This document shows, in pieces, positions 9,866 to 21,100 of a DNA stretch of 37,560 nt; position 1 is the first letter of the stretch, and every line of letters begins with the position of its first letter. The notes under the pieces are model-generated. The model made no database searches and was not told where the DNA came from. It saw only the letters and a list, made by a program, of their open reading frames with translations. The stretch spans positions 1 through 37,560 of the forward strand of contig NW_026971823.1 in the NCBI RefSeq assembly GCF_026151205.1. The letters are read 5' to 3'. Both the position numbers and the translations under genes were made by a program. The DNA comes from Bolinopsis microptera (lineage: Eukaryota; Ctenophora; Tentaculata; Lobata; Bolinopsidae).

Positions 9866-10529
9866 CTTATTATACGATTTGAACGTGCTTATACTTTTTA
9901 AGTCTATGACCAGTCCTTTTAAGTTTTAGTCGAAAGAAGAGTACAGTTTGGAATGATCAATTCATTATACTATTATTTTACTGACAATAGGTTCAAGGAA
10001 TTGGATTTCTTTTTGATTCTATAAAGTACATTTAAGTACATTAACTACATTAAGTACATCAAAGTACATTTAAGTACATTAAACGCTGATATTGCCATGA
10101 TTTCGCTTCTATCACTTATCTTTACAAACTTATTTATAATAAGTAAAGTGATGATAATACTTTTAAATTATAAGAGGTGTAGGTAATATCTTATTCAAAT
10201 TATCATACAAATTCCCCAAAATTTGTTTTATTACTAATTGTAAAATTATTGATCGCAAAGTTGATTTTTGAATAAGATATTACTAGACACTAGTATCGTT
10301 ATTTTTTAATAAAACCAACAAAAAAATTACTTTTAAAAGAAGGGGAAAAAAGGAAAACAAAAAAAGAGAAAATCTTTTCGTCTGCATAACGGACAATTTA
10401 TACATCTGGTATTGATTATGATGCTATGTTATTTTAGAATAATTGGAACATTTATTGAATTATTGAATTATACTGATATTTTAGTATTTAGTATTTGATT
10501 TTGAATAAGATATACTTGTTATAACCTCA
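9573..10529. other. 3' flank of the receptor gene, AT-rich, with C32 tract
   Basis: No gene is supported. A tract of 32 C occupies 9832-9863. An imperfect tandem repeat of AAGTACATT lies at about 10022-10082 (about six copies, some diverged). The rest is AT-rich. I see no convincing AATAAA poly(A) signal close to the receptor stop; an AATAAA occurs near 10308. Confidence 0.5.
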
Positions 10530-10584
10530 CCCCCCCCCCCCTCCCCCCCTCCCCCCCCCTCCCCCCCCCCTCCCCCCCCCCCTC
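10530..10584. repeat. C-rich tract with spaced T
   Basis: Runs of about 7 to 12 C are separated by single T, over about 55 bases. It looks like an expanded C homopolymer with regular T interruptions. Confidence 0.9.
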
Positions 10585-11600
10585 TTTAATCATCAGCCTA
10601 ATGCCGAAAAAACTGTTTACGGACTAAAACAAAAGATAACTGGCGAAATTTTTGTTTTAAAACAAGTTTTCCAAAAACTACTCGTAACCATAAATATTTA
10701 CAACTGGGTTAACTTAAATTATTATCGAATGAAATGGCGAATTTACGTTGTCGAAATCGTATTACTTTATCGACCAAGGTTAACCGGGCCAGCTACACCG
10801 AACCAATGTGGACCCTTCTCCCTCCCTAAACTCCCTGATGTCAACTCTCGCTCCGTGTCAACTCTCCAATTCCAGCAACGCAGATGGACTCCTGGCGGGC
10901 GCCAGTTTGGAAGAAAGGGACGTGTAAGAACCCCCCCCCCCCCCCCCCCCCCCCCTCGTTTTTGCCTCTCAGTTAATAGCTGAGTACAGAGATTTGACAC
11001 TTAAACTTCATACCTCATTCAAACCGTGGTGGACCTTACGGGACCTCCCCAGCAGCGAATGAAGGCTCATTAGAAGATAGCAGCGGCAAGACTTCCACCA
11101 CCTTCGGGAGCGCGCCAATCACCCCGAGCAACTATTCATGTGGTGACCAATCACGGAGTCCCGAACCGGGTGTCATGACGGCGAAACCCCGCATCTAAGT
11201 GGACAAGGAGAGGATGTTAAAAATGAGCTGGCACGATCAATTATAGAACCGCTAATTTTAGACGGTAATTACCACAATTTGGGAGACCACCCGAGGATGG
11301 CGAACTTCCGGTCACCTCACTTCGACTTTTTCAACTCCGATTCCGGCCACTCGACCTCCGGTTCCTGCACTGACCCTCCCGAGTCCCTCCAGATCTCGTC
11401 TTCTTGGCGACTGATAGACGAGATCAGACTCATCTTCGGACTTGCAAAAGGATGCCGACTCATTGAGCTGTAGATGGCGAATGCAGATCAATCTAGAACG
11501 AGCACTTCAACTCTCACGCCCAACTTGTCCTAGCGCGGTTAACTCGGTCGATACTATTAGTCAGTGTAATAAGCGCCAAGCGCGAGCACAATAAAATAAA
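10585..11600. other. Unassigned stretch with C25 tract and a GC-richer block
   Basis: A run of 25 C occupies 10931-10955. From about 11020 to 11530 the GC content is higher and short open frames exist on both strands (for example 11297-11473 on plus), but I recognise no domain. It could hold an exon or a diverged repeat; I cannot support either. Confidence 0.4.
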
Positions 11601-11604
11601 TCCA

Positions 11605-11638
11605 CCGTGTAGCAATTTTCGCTAAAAATGCTACACGG
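11605..11638. repeat. Strong hairpin, 15-base stem
   Basis: CCGTGTAGCAATTTT (11605-11619) pairs with AAAAATGCTACACGG (11624-11638) with one mismatch around the loop CGCT. No T-run follows it and the context is a eukaryotic repeat, so it is a repeat foldback, not a terminator. Confidence 0.85.
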
Positions 11639-11672
11639 CGCTTGTTCGCCGCGCGTGCTTTTCAGTTCATCA

Positions 11673-11823
11673 AGACGAAACTTTTAGTACTAATATTTCT
11701 AAGATTTAAAGGAAAATTATTTTCAAAAATTTTTAATCTGACACAAGGGTCCCCCCTTGTGTGAAATTTTGAACAAATTTTTGTGCTTCAAATATTATAA
11801 TTTTGGTACTAAAAGTTGCGTCT
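11673..11823. repeat. Imperfect 150-base palindrome
   Basis: AGACGAAACTTTTAGTAC at 11673-11690 is inverted at 11806-11823 with one mismatch. TAATATTT-like sequence continues inward on both sides, and the centre is the small palindrome ACACAAGGGTCCCCCCTTGTGT. It lies inside the MITE-like element. Confidence 0.8.
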
Positions 11824-12134
11824 GACTAAGTTCATTACGATCCTGTATGAATTATTTCAAAATATTCAATATGTTAGAGTTATAGGCATTTTAAGCAATA
11901 GATTACCCATTTTCCGTCCTTTGTACACTCTTGCGATGCACAAAAGGCCATCATACAGCTCGAAGTTATCGTGCTACACGGTGAATTTTCATTATTCACA
12001 CTTAGAGGCAACTTTTGGTACCACATTTATCAAAATCAGAAACAAAAAATTCTGGCCAGCTCATGGCGACTATTACAGATACTATATATTCTATTGAAAC
12101 TGATAACATGATATTCATAACTATTTTACCTTGA

Positions 12135-15100
12135 ATGACCAGACGTTCTGGGCGCTGCTGGTTTACTGTCTGTGGGGGGGCTGGGGGGGCTGGCTGCTGG
12201 TTGATTTCTGGTATAAGAGTAATCTGCTGGGGTCTGGTCTGGGTGTGGTTAGGGAGGTAGAGATCCTGGGCTGGGTCTGGGGGCTGGCTGGCGGGGGTGG
12301 TGAGTGGGGTGGTCTGGGGACTGGCTGGGTCTGTGGGCGCTGCTGGTGAGGGGGGCTGGTCTCATGGTTACTGAGGGGGGCTGTGACTGGGGGGGGGCTG
12401 GGGGGAGGATCTGTCTGGGCTGGGGCTGGGACGTTGACTGGGGGGCTGGGGTCCTGTTCTGCGGGGGGCTGGGGCTGTGGCTGGGGGGGGGGTTCTGGCG
12501 GGAGGCTGCTGGTCTGGGGGGCTGCCTGGGCTGCTGTGCCTGAGAGAGGCTGGTATAAAAGAGGGTGGGTGTGCTGGTTCTGTGGGGGCCTGGGCTGGGG
12601 GGGGATCTTTATGAGCGCTGGGGGGGGGGGGGGGCTGCTGGGCTGGGGGCTGCTGGCTGGAGGGTTCTGGGTGGGGGCTGGGGGCTGGGCTGGTTTCGGA
12701 GCTGGCTGGCTGGAAGGGGTGCTGCTGGGAGAGGGTTCTGGGTTTCGTCTGGCTGGGGGGGGGGCTGAATTCTGGAGTTGTTGTGGAATGGGGAGTTGTG
12801 GTTGCGTGGGTCTGGGCTGGCCGCTGCCTTCTGGGGCTGCGGGGGGGGGAGGGGTCTGTCTGGTGGCTGGGGGGGGGGTCTGGTGGTGGTTTAATTGCTG
12901 GTGCTGGGGTTCTGCGTCTGGGTTCCCCCTGGGTTCTGTGAGGTTCTGCTGCCTGGGGAGGGAGATGCTGCTGGGGGTTTCTGCTGCTGGGGGGGTCTGC
13001 TGGGGGGCTGGGTAGGTCTGGGGTGGGGGGTCTGGGTGCTGGCTGCTGTCTGGGGGGGCTGGCTGGGCTTTTGTTCTGGCTGCTGGGGGGGGGGGTTCTG
13101 CGGGGGTTGCTTGGGTCTGCTGGTTCTGACTGGTTTCTGGGCTGTCGTTTCTGGGGGCTGGGCTGGGGGGGGATGGCTGTCTTGGGGGGTCTGGGTCTCT
13201 GGGCAGCTGGGTGGGTGGGTCTGGGAGTGGCTTGGTTTCTGGGGTTCTGGGGCTGCTGGGCTGGGTTTGCTGGCTGGCTGGCTGGGGTCTGGGGGGTGCT
13301 GGGTCTTGGGGGGGGGGGGTTGTCTTCTGTCTGCGGGCTGGGGTGGTTCTGGGGGATGGGGCTGGGCTGTTCTTTTCTGCGGGGTGGGGGGCTGTGGGGG
13401 GTCTGGCTGGGGGGTTGCTGGTGGAGATATTTGTTTTTCTGGGTGGGGTTTCTGCTGTGATCTGTGTTCTGGGGGGCTGGTTTCTGTCTGTTCTGGTGGG
13501 CTGGGGGGGTTCTGGAGGGCAGGGGGGCTGGGTCGGGTCTTCTGGGGCTGGGGTTTCTGGGGGGGGGGGGTTCTGTGGCCTGTTCTGTATATGGGCGGGT
13601 TCTGCTGGAGTTTTGGGAGGAGATCTGTGTTCTGTTCTGGGGGGCTGTTTTCTGGGATCTGGCTGGGCGGAGGGGGGGGGGGGGGGGGTGGTTTTCTGGG
13701 TTTCTGTGGGGGTTCTGCAAATTCTGTGGCTGTCTGGCACTGGTCTGTAGGGGGAGTCTTGGGGAGGGGGGCTGCTGTCTGGGGGGGGGGCTGGCTGGGG
13801 GGGGGAAGGACTGGCTGGGGTGGGCTGGTCTGGGGGTGGTCTGCTGAGGGTGCTGGGGGGCTGGTGTGGGGACCTGGGTCTGGGGGGGCTGGGGGCTGTG
13901 CTGCTGTAGTTGATTTAGTTTGTTGGGCGGTGGCTGGCTGGGCTGGGGCTTGGGCTTGTGGATCTGGGTCTTCTGGGATGTATGGGTCGGCTGGGGCTGG
14001 GGGGGGGACTGGCACTGGCTGGGCTGTCTGGCTGGTGGGCTGGGGGGCTGCTGGGGACGGGGCTGGTAAATTTGTCTGCTGGGTCCTGGCTGCAGGGGGC
14101 TGTTCTGGGGTGACCTGGCTGTGGGGTGGGGGGGGGCTGGGGGCGTAGGTGTGCTGGGATGGGGGCTGGGGGGAGGTAGGCTGGCCTCTCTGGTGACTGG
14201 GGGGGGGGTGGGGGGGGACTGGGGGCTGGGGCTGGCTGGAGCTGTTCCCTGGCTGCTGGTGGTGGGGGGACTTGGGGTTCTGGGGGGGGGTGGGGCTGGG
14301 CTCCTGTTGAGGTGGGGTCGGGGGGGGGGGCTGGTCTGGGGGTGGGGAGTGTGGGCTACTGGGCTGTGTGGGCTGGGCTGTAGTCTGGGGGTGGGGGGCC
14401 TGGGGGCTGGTCTGGGGGCTGTGTGGGTGGATCTGGGGGCTGGGGGGTCTGGGGTCTTCGTGGGGTGGGAGGGGGGTCTGTTCTGGGGCTGGGGGCTGGG
14501 CTGGCTGGCTTCTTGGGGGACGGGAGGGGGGTTCTGCTGGGCTGGTCTGGGGGGGTGGGACTGGGGGTCTGGGGGTGGGGCTGCGGGGGAGAGCTGGGGG
14601 AGGTCTGGGCTGGAGTTGGTGGGGCTGGGGGGGGGTGCTGGGGTCTGCTGGGGGGAGTGGGCTGGCCCGGTCTTCTGCTGGGTGAGCTGGGCCTGGCTGT
14701 GGGGCTGGGGTAAAGTGGTATGGGTTCTGGGCTGCTGGCTGGGGGGTGGGGGGGGGGTGGCTGGGGCTGTCGTTTGGTTCTGTTGCTGGGGGGGCTCTGG
14801 CTTGGGGGCTGGGGAGGGCCTGGGGGTCTGCTGGGCTGTAGTGGGGTTCAGTCTGTGGTGCTGTGGGGAGGGGCTCTGGGGGGGGGGGCCTGGGCTGGGG
14901 GTTCTGGCTGGGCGGTTCTGGGGAAAGGGGCGAGGGTTTCTCGTCTTGAGGCTGGGGCTGTTCTGGGGGGGGGGTGCGGTTTCTGGGTTCTGCTGCTGCT
15001 GCTGGGTCCTGCTGTCTGGTGGGGGTTTTTGGCTGAGGGATGTTGTTGCTGCTGGGGGACCTGGGGCTGGGGTCTGGCTGGGAGGGGGGGGAGGGGGGCT

Positions 15101-18100
15101 GGGGGGTGCTGGGGGTCTGGTGGGGGGGCTTCTGGGCTGGGGGGGAGTTTCTGTGCGCTGAGTTCTGGGGGGGGAGGAGAGGTGGGGGGGCTGTCTTTCT
15201 GCGGGGTTCTGGGGGTCTGGGTTCTGGGGGCTGTCTGGGGCTGGGTGAATGCGTGGTCGGCTTTCTGGGGGGGGTGGGCTGTCTGCTGGGTTCTCTGGCT
15301 GGGGGTGGGGGGTCTGGGGGGGATAGATAGTGGAGGGGTGAGTTACTGGGGGTTCTGGGGAGGGGCTGAGGGTTCTGTTTCTGCTGGCCTGGATTGGCGC
15401 TGTGGGGGAAGAGCTGCTGCTGAGCTGGGGGCTGGGGGGGGGAGTGTCTGGGGGGGGGTTTCCTGTGGTTGTCTTGCTGGTCTGGCGGGGGGGGGGGGGG
15501 GCTGAGGGGGGGGAGGGGGGACGCGCTGGGGGGCACTTGGGTCTGGGGTCTGGGGCTGAGCCTGTGTGGGGGTGTCTGGGGGGCTGGCTGGGGGGGGGGG
15601 GGGGGGGGGGGTTCGGAATCGTAAAAGTACAGGTGGGGGGCTCTGGCTTCTGGGGCTGGGGGCTGAGGCGCTCTTCATGGGCTCTGCTGGGCTGCTGCTG
15701 TTTTTCTGGATGCTTCTCTTGGGTGGAGTCTGGTCTGGTCTGGGGGGGCTGCTGCTCTGCTGGGTTCTGGTTCTGGCTGGGGGTGGGTCTGCTGGCTTTC
15801 TCTGGAGGGGGGGGGCTGGTCTGCTGTCTGGGGGTCTGGCTGGGGGCTGGGGGGGGGTTGGTCTCTGGGCTGGTGGGGGCTGGGGCTGGTGGCCTGGCTG
15901 CTGGGTGCTGGGGTCTGCTGCTGCTGGGGGCCTCTGCTCTCTGGGGGGGGGCTGGGGGGCTGCTGGGTGGGGGGGGTGGGTCTCTTCGGCTGGCAGTCTG
16001 GGGGGGTCTGTGGGGCTGTCTGCTGAGCTGCTGGGGGCTGGGGTGGGGGGGCGGGTCTGGTTGCTGCTGGGTTTTCTGGGTTGGGGGGGGGGGGCCTGGT
16101 CTGGGGGTCTGGGGGAGCTGGGCTGGCTGGGGCTGTGGGGGGGGGGCTGTGGGTGGGCTGCTGGGGGGGGGCTGCTGGGTGTGGGGCTGGGGGGCCTGGG
16201 TGGCTGGCTTGAGGGGGGGGTTCTGGGGTCTGGGGGGCTTGGGGGGGCTGTCTGTCGGGGGGGCTGTTCTGGTTCTGGGGGGCTCCTGGGGTTCTGGGGG
16301 GTCTGGGTTCTGGCTGCTGGGGGGGGGCTGCGGGGGCTGCTGGGTCTGGGGGGGTGGGCTGGGGTGTGGGTCAGTTCTGGGCTGTTGTGATCTTGGCTCT
16401 GGGCTACTTCGTCTGGTCTGCTGGGAACTGGGGACTTGCGGCTGCTGGCCTGCCTGGTCTCTCGTTGTCTGGGCTGCTGTCTGGTGCCATAAAAGGGGGG
16501 CTGCTGGGAGGGCTCTGCTGCTGTGCTGGCTGCTGGGGGCTTCTGGTCTGGCCTGGGGGGGGGGCTGCTCAGGCTTGGGGGGCTGGGCTTGCTGTAGCGC
16601 GCACTCACATCCAGGGGTCTCTGGGGGGTGGGGGGGTGTTCAGCTGGGGTGGGTGGGGGCGGCTCTGGCTGCTCTGGGGGGGCTGGGCTGTGGGTGTCCT
16701 CATCTGGGTGGGGGTCCTGGGGGGTCTGGGTGCTGATGCTGCTGTGGGGGGTCTGTTCTGCTGGGCTCTGGGTGTGGCAGCTGGTGGGCGGCTGGGGTGG
16801 GGCTGGGGCTTCTGCTTCTGGCTGTCCCCTGGTTCTGGGGGCGGCTGGCTGGTGCTGGTGGCTCTCTGCTGTGCTGGGGGCTGGCTGGGCTCTTGGGGGC
16901 TCTGGGCTGGGGATTCATCAAGTACTCGCTGGGGCTCTGGGGTGGCTATCTGGCTGGCTGCTGCAGGTGGCAGGTCTGGTGCTGGGGGGGTGGTGGGTGG
17001 CTGCTGGCTGTTTCTCTGGTCTCTGTGGCTCTGGGGCTTCTCTGGGGTTCTGTTCTCTGGGCTGGTGGGGGGGGGGGGGCTGGGGGGGGGTTCTGCGGTG
17101 GCTGCTGGTGGCTCTTGTTCGTGTTCTTCTGGGGGTACTGGGCTGGGGGCTGGCTGGTCTCTGGAGGGTCCTGGGCTGGGGGCTGGTCTTGAGGTGGGCC
17201 TGGCTGCTCCTGGGGTGGCTGGCTGTTGCTGGGCTGTGGGGGGGCTTCTGACGTTGTGGCGGCTGGGGGCTCCGGCTCTGCTATGGGTCCTCTGCTGCTG
17301 TCTCTGCTGGGGGGCGGCTGCTTCTGGGGGGCTGGCTGACTGGGGCTCTGGGGCTGGGGGCTGTGGGCTGGCTGCTGCTGGCTGGTCCTGGGTTCTCTGG
17401 GTCTGCTTCTTCTGAGCTGCTTCTCTGGGGTGGGGGCTGTCTTGCTGTGCTGGGACTGGGCTGCTGTGGGCTGGCTGCTGGGGGTTCTGGGCTAGGGTGC
17501 TCTGGGGGTCCATGGCTGGCCTGCTGGCTGTGGTGGGGGTCTGGCTATGGCTGGGCTGGGCTGGTGCTGCTGTGAGCTGCTGCTTGGGCTGGGGGGGGGT
17601 CGGGTCTGGAGCTGGGGTGGGCGTGGCGGCTGGGGGGGTTGGGGGGCTGTCTTCCTGCTCTTTGCTTCTCTTCTGGTCTGGTCTTGGGGGTGCTTGGCTG
17701 GTGGGGCTGGGCTGCTCTGGGTGTGGCTGGGGCTGCTGGCACACACTGGGGCTCTGATGGGGGGTCTGCAGCCTTGGGGATCTGGGACTTGGCTCCTTTG
17801 GGGGCTGGTCCTGGTGGGGCTGGCACTGGTGTGGGCCTGGCTGGGCTTGCTGGGGGGGGGGCTGGCTTGTGGTCTGGGGGGGGGGGCTGGCTGCTGGGGG
17901 GCTGGCTGGGGTGTTCTGTGCTCTGGGGCTCTGGGCTGCTGCTGGGGCTTCTGGGGGCTGGGGTGCTGTGGGGGCTGGGGGGCTGGCTGGCTGGTGGCTG
18001 CTGCTGCCAGGCTGGGCACTGGGGGCTCTGCTCTGCTGGACTGGCTGTCGGGGGCTGCTGCTCTCTGGGGTGAGGCTGTGGGGCTGGTTCTGTGGTTCTG

Positions 18101-21100
18101 GGGTCTCTGGGGGTAAGTAAGTGGTGGGAGGGAGGGATCTTCGGGCTGGGGCTGGGGCTGGGGGCTGGGGTCTGTGTCTGGGGTGGGCTGGGGGCTTGGG
18201 ACTGGGGTCTGCTCTTCTGGGGGGGGGCTGGGGGTGGGGCTGGGGGCTGTGAGTGGTTGGGGGTTCCTGGGCTGCTGGGGGGCTGCTCTTGCTGGCTGGG
18301 GGGCTGGCTCTGCTGCTGGCTGGCTATCTGCTGCTGCTGGGGGCTCTGGGCTGGGGACTGGCTCTCTCTGGCTGTTCTCTGCTGTTCTGGGCTGCTCCTG
18401 GGGTCTGGGCTGGGGGGGGGCTGGCTGTCTGTCTGGTTCTGCTGGGGTGGGGCTGTGCTGGACGGGTGGGCTGGCTGGCTGTGGTGCTGGCTGGGGGCAG
18501 CTGGCTGCTGGGGCTGGCTGGTGTTCTGCGCTGCTGGGGGCTGGGGGGCTGCCTTGCTGGGCTCTCGGGGGCTCTGGGACTGGGGATGGGCTCTCTGCTG
18601 GGGGGCTGCTGCGGCTGCTGGGCTGTGGGGCTGGCGTGCTGGGGGTTTCTGGGTCTGCTGTTCTGGGGGGGTTGCTGTCTGGGGGGCTGGCATGGGCTGG
18701 CTGGGGGGGGGGGGCAAATTCAGTCGGCCGAGCTGCTGGCTGGCTGGCTGGGCTGGGTGTTGCTGGGGGCCCTGTCTCTCCTCTGGGGGGGATGAGCAAG
18801 ATCGGGTAGGGGCTGGGGTGGGGGCGTGGCTGCTGCTCTCTGGGGTCCTCGAACCGGGGGGGGGGGGGCTGGGCTCGCTTCTGGGGGCTGGAGGGGCTGT
18901 CTTCTGGGGGGCTCCGTGTTCTGCTCTCTCGGGGTGGCTTGGGGTCTGGCTGGGCTGGCTCTGGCTGGCTGGGCTGCTCGTGCTGGCTGCTGGGCTCTGC
19001 TGGTCTGCTGGCTTGGGGGGGGGCTGGGGTCTGGGGGAGGGTGCATCTGGGCGTCTGGGGGGTCTCTTGGGCTCTGGTGGGGGGGGGGGGCTGGCTGGCT
19101 GGACTGGGGGCTCTTGGGGGGGCTGGGGGCTGAGCTAGGGCTCTGTGGGCTGGGCTAGGGGGGGCTGGGGGGGGAGCTGGGGGGGGGGTCTGTTCTAAAT
19201 CAACTGAGACCTCCCCGCTAGCGACCGCGACTAGACTGCAGAGGGGGGGCCTGCTCTGGCTGGTGGCTGGGGGAAGGTTGCTGTCTGGGCCTGGGCTCTG
19301 CTGTTCTGGTGGGGGGGGCTGGGCTGGGTTCTCTCTGCCTTTGGGCTGCTGTCTGGCTGTCTGCTGGCTGGGGGGTCTCCTGGGGGTCTGGGGGTTCTTT
19401 GCTGGCTGCTCCTGGGCTGGGCTTCTGGGTTCTGGGGCTTGGGGCTGGCTTTTCTGCTGTCTGGGCTGGGAGGGCGGGGGTCTGGGGGCTGGGGGGGGCT
19501 GCTCTGCTGGTGGGGGGCTCTGGGGCTTGGGTGCGGCTCGGGGGGGGGGGGTGGGGGGCTGGGCTTCTTTCTGCTGGGCTGCGGGTCTGGTTGGGCTGCT
19601 GGGGTTCTTGGTCTTGTCTGTTCTGGGCTCTGCGATCTGTCTGTTCTGGTGGGCTGGGGCTGCTGTCTGCTCTCTTCTGGTGGGACACTGGCTGCTGCTG
19701 GGGGGGCTGGCTGGGGGGGCTGGGGTTTCTGGGATGGGGGGTGCTGGGCTGGTTTCTGTTCTGCTGGGGGGGTCTCTGGTGGTTCGTGCTGGGGGGAGTC
19801 TGGGCTGGGGGGCGGGCGGGGGGGGGGGGCTGGGGGCTGCCTCTCTGCTTGGCTGGCTGGCTGCTGGGAAGTCTGCTTCTGGGGCTGGGCTGGCTGGCTG
19901 GGCTGGGGTGCTGGGGGGCTGCTTGTCGGCTGGCTCTCTCTGGGCTGGGTGCTGCGGTTCTGGTGGGGGGGCCTGGGCTGGGCCTCTGTTTCTGTTCATG
20001 AGTGCTTTCGTGGGGGCTGGGCTGGGGCTTGGTGGGGGGGGCTGCAGGTCTGGGGCTGGGGGGGGGGGGCTGGCTGGGGGGGGGGCTGCGCTGGCTGGCC
20101 TCTGCTTGTGCCTGGGCTGCTCTGGGGCTGTCTGGTCTGGGGGGGCTGGGGTCTGGGCTGGGGCTGGGGGGGGTGGGCCGCTGGGCTGCTGTCCTCTCTC
20201 TTCTCGCTGCTGGGGGGGCTGTGTCTGGGGGCTGGGGGGCTGGCTGCTGGCTGGCTGTCTTGGGGTGGCTCTGCTGGGGGTCTCTCGTGGGGGGCTGGCT
20301 GGGGCTGAGCTGTTCTGCTGGCTGTCTGGGGCTGGGCCTGCGTCTGGGCTGCTGGGGGCTCTGGCTGGGCTCTCTCTCTGCTGGGGATGGGGGGGCTGCT
20401 GGGCCTGGGCTGGGGGGTTCTGGGGCTCGCTTGACCGGGGGCTCTCTGCTGCTGGGCGTCTGGTGGGTTCTGGCTGGGGGCGGCTGGGTGGCGGCGGTCG
20501 GGTGGGAGGGTGGCTGCTGGGGGCTGGGGGCTGTTCTGATCTCTGCTGCAGGTTTGGGTGTCTGTGTGGGGCGTGGGGTGGATGGGGCTGTCTGCTCTCT
20601 TTCTGGGGGCTGTTCTGGGGTCTTCTGGCGCTGCTGGGGGGGGTTTCATCTGGCTGGGGGCTGCTGCTGCTGGTCTGGGGCTGGGCTGGGGCTGGTTGCT
20701 GCTGGGGGGGGGGCTGGAGGGGGGGTGGGGGGGTCTGGCTGGGGGGGGGGGGGGGGCGGGGCTGGGCTGCTGGGTGTCTGTTCCTGGTGGGTTCTCTGGG
20801 CTGGGCTCTCTGGCTGGGCTGGGCCTTCTGGCTGGGGGGGTGGGGTGGCTGTGCTGGGGGGGGTCTGGTCTGGCTGGGTCTGCTGGCTGGTGGCTGGCTC
20901 TGGCTGCGGCTTGGGCTGGCTGTGGGGCTGGGGCTAGGCATGGGCTGGGGGGCTGGTTTCTGCTCTCTGGCTGGGCTGGGGGGCTGCTGCTGGGGGGGGC
21001 TGGTCGGGGTTTTCTGGCTCTGCTGGTCTCTCTGGGGGCCCCTTGGCTGGGGCTGGGGGTCTGCTAGGCTGCTGGCTCTGGCTCTGGGGGCTGGGGCTTC

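Larger units (their letters stand above)
11603..11983. mobile_element. Foldback/MITE-like element
   Basis: CACCGTGTAGCA near 11603-11614 is matched by its reverse complement TGCTACACGGTG near 11972-11983. Inside are two nested foldbacks. One is a 15-base stem at 11605-11619 against 11624-11638 with one mismatch and a 4-base loop. The other is an imperfect palindrome with arms at 11673-11690 and 11806-11823 (17 of 18 bases pair), centred on ACACAAGGG/CCCTTGTGT near 11741-11762. There is no coding content. I could not identify a clear target duplication, so the family is unknown and the outer limits are tentative. Confidence 0.5.

Noticed and set aside
11297-11473. Plus-strand frame in the GC-richer block
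   Set aside because: It is 59 codons, has no motif and no splice context I could defend.
11605-11638. Hairpin as a bacterial-type terminator
   Set aside because: No T-run follows it and the surroundings are animal nuclear DNA with a MITE-like repeat.
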